From positions 11,518,501-11,582,500 of the forward strand of contig OZ024724.1 of assembly GCA_964016875.1 (NCBI GenBank): 64,000 nucleotides of DNA, written 5' to 3'. Below, piece after piece: positions 22,729 to 33,531 of this stretch. The DNA comes from Fallopia convolvulus. Taxonomy: Eukaryota; Streptophyta; Magnoliopsida; Caryophyllales; Polygonaceae. Position 1 is the stretch's first letter; each line of letters begins with the position of its first letter. The notes beneath the pieces are model-generated. The model had not been told where the DNA came from and made no database searches. It saw only the letters and a list, made by a program, of their open reading frames with translations. The position numbers and the translations under genes were made by a program.

Positions 22729-22929
22729 CGCTGTAATCAACTTGGCGCTCCATGAAGCGAGCCGCTTCATGGAGCGTGTCGCTTCATGGATCGTCCACAG
22801 AGGGGTAAAATTGTTTTTTTCTATAGGCGAGTACCCGTAATCTACCCGATTTATGGAACGGGACGCTTCATAAAGCGTGTAAATTTCTTATGCGCCTGTA
22901 AAAAAAATTGTGTGCATACAACCTCTACC
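22729..22929 (-). repeat. Right inverted end of the composite MULE
   Basis: Reading inward on the minus strand: TATGCACACAA at about 22918-22908, a T-run, GGCGCATAAG, the palindrome ACGCTTTATGAAGCGT, ATAAATCGGG and ACGGGTACTC. These are the same landmarks in the same order as at 5088-5175. Confidence 0.6.
22745..22879. repeat. Palindrome cluster 5 (right end)
   Basis: A nested palindrome with arms CGCTCCATGAAGCG and CGCTTCATGGAGCG separated by AGC (22746-22776) is followed by CGCTTCATGGATCG and GGACGCTTCATAAAGCGTG (22861-22879). It lies just upstream of the transposase start and inside the right inverted end. Confidence 0.85.
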
Positions 22930-22937
22930 TAATAATA
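22930..22937. repeat. Candidate target-site duplication, right copy
   Basis: TAATAATA, matching 5070-5077 and placed equidistantly from the terminal TATGCACACA/TGTGTGCATA. Confidence 0.5.
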
Positions 22938-23068
22938 ACCCAATTAGTTTCTTAATTTTTGCTATATAATTATTTTTTTCCTACTTTGAAGTTTGAACCC
23001 GACGACGGCTAGGGGACGAAGTGAGGAAAGAACATCGAATTGCCAGCTCGGCAGCTCCTCGTGCCTCG

Positions 23069-23074
23069 CACGTG
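23069..23074. promoter_or_regulatory. G-box upstream of the polygalacturonase gene
   Basis: CACGTG, followed shortly by GACACGTCGG with another ACGT core, about 320 bp upstream of the start codon. A bZIP/bHLH-type element by sequence; function not shown. Confidence 0.35.
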
Positions 23075-23393
23075 ATCCTCGCCGACACGTCGGTAACTTT
23101 CTTTTTAAAATGAAGCAAAATTCTCCCCGGAGTTACCAATTTTCGATTTTCACCTTCGACAAAAAAAAAAAAAATTCGATTTTCACCAACATTTAACGGC
23201 CTTCTCCACCTTTCTCTCTCAACTTTGATCGATTTTCGACTTCCAATTTCTCAAGTTTCTCCTATTTCTTCTGCTCCTCTTCTTCAACCCGTCTTAAAAT
23301 CATCTCTTGTCAGTTCGTAGTCGGCTCCAATTTAACCGCACAAGCAAACCCATTCACTTTATATTTCTTCAACCGAGAGAAAAGAATCTAGAA

Positions 23394-26300
23394 ATGTTGC
23401 GTGTAGTACTACTTGTACATCTCTGCATCTCGTTGCTGGCGGCGACGGCGGCGGCGGCGGCAACGTGCGCGGGCATAGTGCCGCAGAGGGAAAGGCGCGA
23501 CAGGGTGTCGATTACAGACTTCGGAGGTGTCGGTGACGGGAAGACGGTGAACACCGACTCGTTCAGGGAGGCGATTTATCGGATTCAGCACCTGAGAAGA
23601 AGAGGGGGCACGCTTCTTTACATACCCCCTGGAGTGTACTTAACGGCTAGTTTTAATCTCACCAGTCACATGACTCTTTACCTAGCTGAAGGCGCTGTCA
23701 TCAAAGCTGTCCAGGTAATTTCAGCATTTCCCATTCCTTTCAGATCAAAATTTGCAATTCATTGTCCTTCGAGATGGTATTTTTTTGTGGTTTTAGGGTT
23801 TAGTTCAGTGATAATTTGCATTGTATGATTATGCAGTCGTTCCAATAGTCCCATGGGAAGAACTTATTAAGTCATAAATTTGAGGTAGAAAAGGTCTAAA
23901 TTGATGGAGTGGTCAATGGTGATAGAAAATGTTATTACATTGTTGAATTGTGTGTGATTGTGCGGTTGTTGTAATGGTTTCTTAGGAAGATCTTGCTGGC
24001 TTAGATTTGAGTTCAGTGAAGTTTTGAGGGAAAGGGTCAACATTGATGGAGTGATAGTTGCAACTATTATTACATTGTGGATTAGATATGTGGTTCTCAT
24101 GTCATTTTCAAACCCAAAGGCCCACTTGTTCAGTAGAATCAGAAAATTGCTGTTGCTATATGATTATTTGATCAATTTTGGTGGTTTGAGCCTTTGTTAA
24201 AATGTGGGAGCAACGAACAATATAACATTTAAGCTGTGAAATCTTCCAAATCCTATGTACTACTATGGCATTTCAAAGATGAGTGGTCTCAATGTGTTAT
24301 GGGAGGCTTAAAGATGGTGGGGTGCAAGATTTGTTCTGGTGGGGACAGAGGAATTGAATAGCACCATACTGTTTGCAAGTGCTTACAGAGTGAGAAACAA
24401 ATGAAGTGGATAGTAGGTAGATATACCTAGCTGGGTTCTATATTTTTAGTGCTGTTAATTTTCAAAAGCAGATTAAATTAATTGATTTTATGGGGATTAA
24501 ATTATTGTTGATAGGACTACAAAGATAGCTTGTGGTCCTTTTTTGATTAATATATAGTTTTATCTGCACACATGGCATGAACATGTCATTGCAGTGAATG
24601 TATTATATTATGTCTTCCTAATCCTGTTTGACAATAGATCTTGTCTGATAGTCATGCTGAATTCTTTATGGGATTAGTCTTTTTGCTTTTATTTTTTTTT
24701 TAAAGTTTGTAGATCAGACTCTGGTCTTAATGTAGTCTGTCTTCGTCTTGGACTGATGTATTTGACATCCCCTTGTTAAGATGTCATTAGTCTTTGTCTG
24801 TGATCAAGGAACTGGATCAAATAATAAACAAATTGGGACCGATTCTGCTAGTGTTAGCTGTTAGTATACTGGTTGAGTAAATCTGGACTATATTGCCCTC
24901 AATTTAAAGGTCTTCCTTATTTTAAGTTGTTCATTGACTTCTCAACAATGATTGGATTAACGTTATTCCATTCTTGAAACCCTGAACAACAAATTACTAT
25001 GATGAGAAAGGTAAATTAAGTAAGTATTTGTATGCTCCCGTAGAACATATGTGAGTTTGTCTTCAAAGATGCAATATTCTGGCCAATGGATTATCCAGAG
25101 GCCTTAAGTACAACCAGTTATTTTGTGATTTCTTTTGGATGTTGACACTCTTACACTGTGATACGAGTCTTTGAAACACAACCCAACTTCTCATAAAACC
25201 TTATATTTGTAAATGAAGAACTACTTGGTTTCTTATCATGAAAATTAAGTTTATAGCATTAAACAACTTCTGTTGGTAATACCATAACACCAAAAAATAG
25301 GAAAAAAAATACTTGTATGATTTGTATCTTGGTTTGTAAACTACGAATACATCCCTTCATTCGGCTATATAAATGGCCCATAAGGAGCTGGCTTTTGTTA
25401 GAACCTGTTTACCAGAGTAATCTCTATACTCTATGTTCCGACCAAAAAAAAAAATTCTCTGTACTCTATGTTGCTTTGCATATATTCCTTGGTTGTTTTA
25501 AATCAGTAAGCAAGTGTAGGTTTTTACGGTTGAGGTTGTTTCGAATCAACGCAGAAGATGAAATGTCCATATGGCTTCCATTAGTATGTTGGTATGACGT
25601 CTTGAAATGGAAATTACAACAATTGTATTAGACTGAATATGAATTTCCTTTTATGATAATTCCAGGATTCATCAGATTGGCCAGTAGTTGATTCACTGCC
25701 ATCATATGGAAGAGGTAGGGAGCTCCCTGGAGGAAGGTATGCGGCCTTCATCCTTGGTTATGGACTTCATGATGTTATAATTACTGGTGAGATATAAATA
25801 AATATGCTTCCTTCTTCCTTTCTTTTGCACAATATAGTAAATAATAGATATTTCAGAGAGCTTAGTTTATGAATACAATTAGAAGATTTGAACCCCCGAG
25901 TGTTTTTCTGATTTGTAGGCGAGAATGGAACGATAGATGGTCAAGGAAGCATTTGGTGGGATATGTGGAGACAAAAGACTCTTCAGTATACACGTCCGCA
26001 TCTTATCGAATTCATGTACTCCAGGCACATTCTAATTTCTAATATGACGCTCATTGATTCTCCCTTTTGGAACATCCACCCTGTTTACTGCAGGTAATCC
26101 TAGCTTCTTTGCTAATTGAATTAACGTAATTCTCCCTTTCAAGATTTCTTTGCTGCTAAGACCTGCATTCCTATGATTAATTGGTTCAATGCAGAATGAA
26201 TCCTAACTTGCATATAAAATATAAATTTAACATCTAAGTTAAGTAAGGGAAGAATCTTAGGATATAATCTTGGTTTAATGGCTTATAATCAAAGTATGTA

Positions 26301-27488
26301 TTTACTTAGTTAATCTGTATTGTTTAGCCGTGTGTAATAAGGTGCAAATTGTCAAACATGACAGTTACTTAAAACTGTCAAATATGACAGTTACGGGTAG
26401 TTGATAGGAGTCAAGTGCAGTTACTTCTGTCTAGTATATATATGTAATAGACGTGTGAATGGTAATTACTAATACCAGTTTAGAATCAATACAATAAAAG
26501 TACTTTTGTTTGGTTCAAAGGCAAGATTCGGGTGTTAGAATTCTGTTGAAAACAGTCAGTTAAATTCTCAGAATTAGGTTCCTGTTCTACAAAGAATGTG
26601 AACTAAGCCTTAAGATTGCTTTAATAAGCTCAAATCATGCGCTGACTTTCTGAATATTCTTTGTAGAAATGTGGTTGTTCAATATGCTACCATACTTGCA
26701 CCACCAAACTCACCGAATACTGATGGAGTTGATCCAGGTACTTCATTCAATAAATGTGTGTGTTTCCCGAATGATCTGTCATACTTGCACTACATTCTAA
26801 AGGGCCTTTCTTAAGTTTGATTCAATAATTCTTCACTCCTAATGTAGACTCTAGCTCCAACGTCTGCATTGAGGACTCGTACATTTCCACGGGCGACGAT
26901 CTCGTGGCGGTGAAGAGCGGTTGGGATGAGTACGGGATTGCGTTTGGGCGGCCGAGCACGAACATAACCGTGAGGCGGATAACCGGGTCGACTCCCTTTG
27001 CGGGAGTCGCCGTAGGAAGCGAGACCTCTGGAGGGGTCGAGAACGTGTTGATCGAGCACGTGAACCTCTCGAACGTTGGGGTCGGGATTCATGTAAAGAC
27101 GAATGTGGGACGGGGCGGATCCGTGAGCAACATCATGGTTTGCGACGTCTACATTGAGAAGGCAAGGAAAGGGATCAAGATTGCGGGAAATGTCGGTGGC
27201 CATCCGGATCAGAACTTCAACCCGAACGCCTTGCCTGTCGTTAAGGGCGTTTTTATTAAGAACGTACGGGGTGTGAACATTCTACAAGCGGGATTGATAA
27301 CGGGTATCAAGAACGCGCCATTTACTGACATATGCCTTTCGGACGTAAACTTGTATGGCCCGAGTGACAAACGAGACTCACCTTGGGAGTGTTCAGATGT
27401 GAAGGGCTCGGCATTGAAGGTAAGCCCTTCGCCGTGCTCTGAGCTAGTTGACACATACAATACTAGCTCATGTACAATGTACTTTTGA
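23394..27488 (+). CDS. Polygalacturonase-like pectinase (GH28), intact five-exon gene
   Basis: Exons 23394-23714, 25666-25786, 25919-26093, 26667-26737 and 26848-27488 join with GT-AG borders and matching phases to 1329 nt (442 aa). The first ATG opens a hydrophobic signal peptide (MLRVVLLVHLCISLLAATAA), so the product should be secreted to the cell wall. The pectin-lyase-like beta-helix begins at VSITDFGGVGDGKTVNT. GH28 landmarks are NTDGVDP, STGDDLVAVKSG, the downstream GIAFGRPSTN region and KGIKIAG. The second region replaces the classic GHG with GSETSGG-type sequence, as in the plant clade of probable polygalacturonases whose enzyme activity is often unproven. The clade's usual role is hydrolysis of de-esterified homogalacturonan. 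The 1.95-kb first intron holds nothing recognisable. The only gene within 6 kb that looks fully functional apart from the WRKY gene. Confidence 0.93.
23715..25665 (+). other. Intron 1 of the polygalacturonase-like gene
   Basis: 1.95 kb, AT-rich, with no ORF or repeat I can assign; begins GTAATTTCAG and ends TAATTCCAG. Confidence 0.8.
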
Positions 27489-28067
27489 AGTTCATTTGCA
27501 GTATCTGAATTAGTTCCTGAATGGGAATTGAAAGTGACTATATAAGTCTATATTCATTTGGGCTTGATTTGTATAATAATCAGATCTTTACATTGTCTAA
27601 ATCAGGGGAAGATCTGAAAAAGACTTTATATTCTTTTCTGCACATTTTTTTGACCCGGATCCGGTTAGATATAGGCAAGGACTTTTGGATCATTTTCCAA
27701 AATCATGGCCCTTTTCTGAGGAGGTGATGGGGTTTGAAGTTCAAAAGGTGTCATTAAATCATACTTGAAAACTGCACAAATTTTATCAGTACCTGAAATT
27801 TCCTCAAAATTGCATCAACTGAAATTCATTGAACTATAATTGAATGGCTTTGATTCAAGTAATGAAACACCCATGAAAAAGAAAATTCAAACCGAAGTAT
27901 AAAGTATTGAAGGTAAGGGTCCATTCGAACGTGTAAAAGTCCCTCCAAAGGTCATCTTCAGCCTTCAGGGGACGACCTCTTTTGATGTATCCAATCATTC
28001 ATCACTGTGGAATTTTCAAACTATTCTATTCCATGGACAAGGGCTACAGGTTTTTTATTTTTTATTA
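27489..28067. other. 3' flank of the polygalacturonase-like gene
   Basis: Transcript 3' end and intergenic AT-rich sequence; no gene seen. Confidence 0.4.
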
Positions 28068-28283
28068 CTCCCTCCGTTCAGAAATATATGATGTTTTAGC
28101 TTGATTTTCTTGTTCATAATACTTGATGTTTTTACATAATTTACCATATTTTTTCCAATATTACCCTCATTAATTAAAAGGAATAATAAAAAATAGAAAA
28201 TAGAGGGTATTTAAGTCAAATCACATACATTTTTAATTTTAGAGACAAATACTATAACATCCTGTATTTTTGAACGGAGGGAG
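28068..28283. mobile_element. Stowaway MITE
   Basis: A 216-bp element with the classic Tc1/mariner-type ends: CTCCCTCCGTTCAGAAATAT on the left and TTTTTGAACGGAGGGAG on the right, flanked by a TA duplication on each side. The interior is AT-rich with no ORF. It lies 580 bp past the polygalacturonase stop. Confidence 0.92.
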
Positions 28284-28717
28284 TATGTTTCATATAGTAT
28301 TATGTATTTTTAAATTAAGTAGTAAAGGGAAAGTTGTAAAAATCCACCTATAGAATTTTATTAAACTCCGCCGTAACTAATAAACCCCATATATTGGACT
28401 TGGACTCGTTCTAATAAGATTAATGAAGGCATAAAATCATTACTATATTTGTTAGTTTCCATATTCTTCTTATCTTAATCCTAGAGATTAATGAAGGCAG
28501 AAAGTCATTCCGCTGGTTCCTTGGTTTCAATAGTAATCTACGTTACACCGGGCATGTTAGTTCTTAGTATTTTCTTAATCAACATGCTGCGGGAATAAAC
28601 CTGGCAACGCGTTGAGGCCAGGTTTGAACAACTCCAACTTCCAAACAATCGTCTTTTACTTTAAAATTCTCCATTTGTTTTCTTACCCCTCAAAAATGTA
28701 TCCTACTGCTTGAACTT

Positions 28718-29829
28718 TTGACTTCCCCAACGTAACTCTTACATTCTTCTTTCCTTTGATCCTTTCCTTTCCAATCATTGTTCCCATAATTGACCAATCA
28801 AGGTTGTCATGTGTAACACATACTTTGATTTCACGTCGGATTTGTGATTCAAAAGTTCCGATGGTGTACTCAAATCACCTAACGTAAGTGACACGATTTC
28901 AATATTTAAAGTAGGGATCGATGAAATCAAACCGAGCCATATTGAAATTTGAATTGCTCAAGCTCGGCTCGGTTAAAAATAAATGAGATTAAGCTCGAAT
29001 ATGAGCTTGGTTTGAGCTCAATCTTGTTTGAACTTGGTTCATTTAATGTTCATTGAGCTCGAGCTTAGCTCGTGAGCTCGAACAAGATAAAAGGCCCTCT
29101 TATTAAGTTTTTTTTTTGTGAGACAAACTCGTGAACAACTCTTTTATATGATCATCTATACAAACTAATGAAACTAAAGATTAAACTACTTCAGTTTGAG
29201 AAAGATCACCAAAACCATGTAGTTTACTTATATTATATATAATGTATATAGTGGAGCTTATTCACGAACTTATAATCTAGTTTGATATGAACGTATAATC
29301 AAGATTACTCAATCATATATTCGAACTTGTTCATGAACAAATGAGCCAAGTTTTCTTGTCCTCAAGCTTAGTTCATTTATCTTGCAAGCCTTAAAATTGT
29401 GCTAAAGTTCGGCTCGTTTATAAATCGAGCCGAACATGAAAAGGCTTAACCAAGACGAACACCGAGCTACTCAGAAATAGCTATATTCATTTACAACCCA
29501 AAATTGAAGTAATCGTGTGTTTTATGATTAATTTCTCCTCCAAAGGTGGGTTATAATTTTATCTTAATTTCAATCATCACTAAGATTTTGGTAATTTTGC
29601 AGAGAAGTTAATTTGCAGTTGAATTATTTACAATTCAACGAAATTTCACGTACGTATCACATAGTTTGTGGCAGAGGAAGAAGTTTTGAATTGGTCAGAA
29701 ATACTAATTTCCCACTTTTGCATTAGACCCCTTACTTTTCCCTCTTTTCACATTCGTTTTCTATGACCATAGACTATTCAGTCTCCTTTCTAATGAATTA
29801 CTCGTTTTCTTACATTCAAAACTTTGACC
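28718..29829 (+). promoter_or_regulatory. Three W-boxes upstream of the WRKY gene
   Basis: TTGACT at 28718-28723, TTGACC at 28790-28795 and TTGACC at 29824-29829 match the W-box core (TTGAC[C/T]) bound by WRKY proteins. Such sites often mediate auto- or cross-regulation of group III WRKY genes; that is inference here. Confidence 0.4.
28950..29475. repeat. AGCTCG-rich dispersed repeat
   Basis: Dense repetition of GCTCG, GAGCTCG and CTTGTTC words. Inverted border-like motifs are AGCTCGGCTCGGTT (about 28967) and GTTCGGCTCGTTTATAAATC with CGAGCCGAAC (about 29406-29438). Sequences of this style are common dispersed plant repeats, probably a non-autonomous DNA element. No target duplication identified. 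Confidence 0.55.
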
Positions 29830-30060
29830 TCTCTCTTTGTGTCTTTTTCTTTCCATTCCAACACTCCCAACACATAAAAAAAAAGTGATTATATAAAGAA
29901 AGAAGTTTCATTCTTCCAAATAAGCAGGGTTCCCAAAGAAAAACCTCAAATCCAACTTACCAACCAACCAACTACTATGAAAACACATCTTTTATACTGG
30001 TATGAACCATCCCTTTTCATTCTAACCAACCATCATAGTCACTAATCTCATCATCACTCA

Positions 30061-30067
30061 TATAAAT
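30061..30067 (+). promoter_or_regulatory. TATA box of the WRKY gene
   Basis: TATAAAT, 70 bp upstream of the start codon, in a pyrimidine- and A-rich leader. Confidence 0.5.
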
Positions 30068-30130
30068 TTAGCTCTTTCATCTCTCAATTAAGACACCAAA
30101 TTTTAGAAACTACTATCACCCCCATCATCA

Positions 30131-31411
30131 ATGGATTTCAATGCTTATAACAGCATTGAGCGGTCCGCGCTGATCTCCGAGCTATCCCGAGGGGCAGAGC
30201 TGGCAAAACAGCTGAGGGCACAAATGGGTCCCGAGTATTCTACTGAAATCAAAGAAACGCTTCTGCAGCAGATAGAAACATCATATGACAAAGCCCTTTT
30301 CATCCTAGGATGTGGCGTTACCTCAGAGCAGCCACATCAGCTTTTGCCAAGCACACCGCTTTCCGCCATGGAAAGCCCCAAAAGCGATGATCTGCACGGT
30401 TCATTGAGCAATCATCAGGATGCCAAAGAGTATTCAAAGAAGAGGTATATAAATTTGCATGCTAATGATTATGCTATGATTTCTATTGATTGTTTTTCAA
30501 GTACAATGATTGTACGTGAGATCTTAATGGCAAAGACAAAACTTGCAGAAAAGCAGCATCTACGTGGACTAAGCAAGTGAGTGTCAAGTGTGGCAGTAGC
30601 GACGAAGGGCCCCCTGCTGATGGTTATAGCTGGAGAAAGTATGGCCAGAAAGATATCCTTAATGCCAAGTATTCAAGGTCAGTAAGTCCTTGCTCTTGTT
30701 TGCAAAAAAGTGCAAATTCATTGGTTTTATACTCCTTTGTAGTAATTGCATTTGTTTTGTTTTTTAAATATTTTAAGAGGACTATAAATCTAACCATTTA
30801 AATATGCTGTAATGGTAATTTGTTCATTGTTCTGCAGAAGCTACTATAGGTGCACTTACCGAAGCGTCCAAGATTGCTGGGCCACAAAACAGGTGCAAAG
30901 ATCAGATGATGACTCCACAATACTGCACGTCACATACAAGGGAAAGCACACATGTGATGTGACCCGTCAGTCCAAGTCTGCACCTACATCACCAGGAAAA
31001 CAAGAACTCAAATCAGATGACCTTCCAATTACGAGATACCAACATGATTCTGACATCATATTAACCTTCCAGAATGGGATGGCTGCTGATGTGCATGGTT
31101 TCCCATTTTCTTGCTTTAATGATGAAACCCCGACTATCCCGCCATCTACCAACAACTTCACAAACAGCTTCAATGGAAGTTTTTCGCCATCACTTATTTC
31201 ACCGGCAACTTCAGGTTCTAGTTTCTTCTTGATGCCTTCATTCAAGATGGAGACCATTGATAGCTTTCAGCAGCAACAACAGAACTTGGAAGGAGATATT
31301 ACTGAGATACACTCAGCTGTCACCTCAGTTACCAATTTTCCAACCATTGATCCTAATTTCTCATTTGACCCTTGGAGCTTCAGCCTGAATTTCCCATTCA
31401 ACAACCAGTGA
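30131..31411 (+). CDS. Group III WRKY transcription factor, intact three-exon gene
   Basis: Exons 30131-30444, 30549-30677 and 30838-31411 join in frame to 1017 nt (338 aa). The WRKY domain spans the second and third exons: YSWRKYGQKDILNAKYSR, then SYYRCTYRSVQDCWATKQVQ and TYKGKHTC. Zinc ligands are C-x7-C-x23-H-x-C, the C2HC type that defines group III. The last intron splits the Arg codon before SYYRC, the conserved R-type position. The N-terminal helix (LISELSRGAELAKQLRAQMG) is typical of the WRKY41/53/30 subgroup. The C-terminus is Ser/Thr/Asn-rich with a poly-Gln run and a Phe-Asp-Trp-rich end suited to activation. Such factors bind W-boxes in the nucleus and act in defence and senescence. 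The residues before the intron (NAKYSR) differ from the more usual GAKFPR. Confidence 0.95.
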
Positions 31412-33115
31412 TTTTTCCCTTGACCGAGATAGACTCTTTTAAGAAAAGAATAAACAGACAACATTATCAATAATACATTATTCAATTCATAAGTTTGACA
31501 AGTAGCAAAAAACATTGTTTCAGCAAATGTAAAGTAAAAAGCAAACGTAGAGTAGCAAGCAAATATTGTACCAGCTAGTGTAATATAGTGGAGAAGAGGA
31601 AGCTCAAAGAGCTTGTTCACTAGGATTTATGTAAGAAAAAAAAAATGACCATAAAGCTTGCTTGGCATTAAGGATATCTTACTCGTTCCTCTTACATCAG
31701 ATATGTATGAAGAATTTTTGTCTGTTGATTTTTCTTCTCATGATCTCAGAATGATTGTAAGGCCCAAACTAGAATTACAATATTTATTTCTAAATGAAGA
31801 TAAGTACTCTGTATAATCAGATCTCATAAGATTGCAAATCTAGACAACAACTACAAATCCAAAAAAAAAAAAATATAAAGATAAATATTAACCAGATGCA
31901 AATTTCAAAGCTAAACTATAAGGAGATGAACGAAATTTTTTTTCCAAATCATCCAATACATGGGGTGTTCCTCTCGTGATCAATGTAATGAAAATGAGCA
32001 ACATTTATTAATATAAGAGCATGACATGAAACAAATAAATATATTCACAGTCTGAAACATTTTAAGCATAATATTAACCAACAATAGTCAAAGTCATATT
32101 GGAGGAAACATAGAGGCAATTTAAAACACCTCTTTCTGTCATTTTACAGTTCTCGAATATTAGCCGACAGATGGAGAAAGCTGAACAACTAATGAACTAC
32201 AAAGAAAGGGCATAATTCAAAGCATAATAGTAATAGATAAAGACTTACATAATTTGAAGTCTTCTCTTCTAAACCTTGAATGAAATCAACTATATTCTCA
32301 AATTTTCAAACACCAGATTTCCTTAGAGCTATCGCTCAGCAAAAACCAACAAATAAGTAGGATTCACTGAGTAATGACTTGACTCCACAATGCAAAATGT
32401 CCATATTGCACAATCATTGCCGTGGAAAGTTCCATTAATCGGTCTTTTATAAGTTAAAGGTGGTTAACATACATCATTTTGCTAATCAGAACTCCCCCAG
32501 TCCATCCTAATACAATCTTTTTTTGAGCGGACATCCTAATACAATCTAAAACCCACCTAAATTTCCAGAATTCAAACACTACGAAATATCAAATTATCCT
32601 CACGTAATCTCTTCCAATCGCAAAAAGTACGATAACAGAATGCATTTGAGGAAAAATTAATGATTCAGAAGGGAGTTCAAACTGAAACAAATCAAACAAG
32701 AACTACTTTACACATTTTTATCATGATCTTTCCAAAAAGGATTACCTAATAGAGATAGGTAATCGATGAGCCAACTTCTTCCCACGCGTAAATTACACGC
32801 TTATTGAACCCTAACATCCTTTTGCGCATGAATTTACTGACTTCCGAGTTAGTAATTTTTGGCAGCAGATCTGTTTTGCAAAGGCCAAAGAGTGGGCGTG
32901 CAATTTTTCACAAAATCCGAGATACCGTACTCTCGCACTGAAGTCCCAGAGAACGGCTCACTATTCTAACCAAAAAAAGAGAACGGCTCACAATGAAGCC
33001 CAAGAATCCGCCATTAAGCCCAGCCCAATATTAAGGCTCAAGGCCTATCAAACAACACATCGAGCGGGGTCATTGACTTTCGAATTTCGATGATCAGGAG
33101 TCAATGCTACATAGT
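31412..33115. other. Intergenic sequence downstream of the WRKY gene
   Basis: 3' UTR region and AT-rich intergenic DNA with a poly-A run at 31860-31872. No gene seen. Confidence 0.4.
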
Positions 33116-33116
33116 A

Positions 33117-33175
33117 CTCCCTCCGTGCCGGAGAATGCTTCAGGAATGACACTTTTGGGAGACGACTGAGACGAC
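33117..33175 (+). repeat. Stowaway-like left end only
   Basis: TACTCCCTCCGTGCCGG followed by TGACACTTTTGGGA resembles the left end of a Stowaway MITE, but no matching right end (CGGAGGGAG) is seen in the next few hundred bases. Probably a truncated or strongly decayed copy. Confidence 0.45.
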
Positions 33176-33531
33176 TCAATAAGACAAATAAAAAGTACCT
33201 TTGATACCTTCTGCCACATTCTCTGCAAGTTTTCTGCAATTCAACAAGTGGACTTCTTGAACAGTTACGGTCAGAAAAAAAGTAGTAAACTATTGTATTT
33301 AACTTTTTGGGAAAAGCTAAATACAATGCTTAATTACAATATTGAGTAGTACAATAATAAAAAGGACTTTTTTGCATTTTAGGCGGTAAATTCAACTTTT
33401 CTCCCGCCCAAACCATGCGTATTCCCCAAGTGAAAGAGACCATATAAAAACTTGTCAATTTAGCTAAATATTTATTAGAACTCTGAGTTCTAGTTTCAAG
33501 CCGAAATTCCACGTAATTACGATTAACGGAG

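Larger units (their letters stand above)
5078..22929. mobile_element. Giant composite MULE with PMD gene, OTU-fused transposase and captured gene fragments
   Basis: The two ends are diverged inverted copies. At each, TATGCACACA is followed by an A- or T-rich run, then GGCGCA and an ACGCTT(C/T)AT(A/G)AAGCGT palindrome, then ACGGGTAC. Identical 8-mers flank them at equal distance. Inside are a plus-strand PMD gene (5388-12222), a small ORF (17265-17522) and a minus-strand MULE transposase with OTU domain (19546-22572). Fragments of LRR, CBS-domain, glycosyltransferase and ALFIN-like genes sit between or within these. Palindrome clusters mark both ends and three internal places. PMD proteins are known to be carried by some MULEs, and MULEs commonly capture host gene pieces, so the content fits the family. 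At about 17.9 kb the element is very long. Both large genes carry several lesions, so it is not autonomous now. Two abutting elements sharing the same palindromes remain an alternative. Confidence 0.6.

Noticed and set aside
22573..22770. N-terminal extension of the transposase from an ATG at 22770
   Set aside because: That ATG and the first codons are formed by the palindrome repeats themselves. The acidic MSSTDSPFSD start at 22572 fits MULE proteins better.
5128..22879. CRISPR-like array
   Set aside because: The palindromes are unevenly spaced, lack uniform spacers, and lie in plant nuclear DNA.
23307..23393. 29-codon extension of the polygalacturonase-like gene
   Set aside because: It has no ATG, and the ATG at 23394 opens a good signal peptide.
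30967..31257. Minus-strand ORF opposite WRKY exon 3
   Set aside because: It is a shadow of the well-supported WRKY coding sequence.
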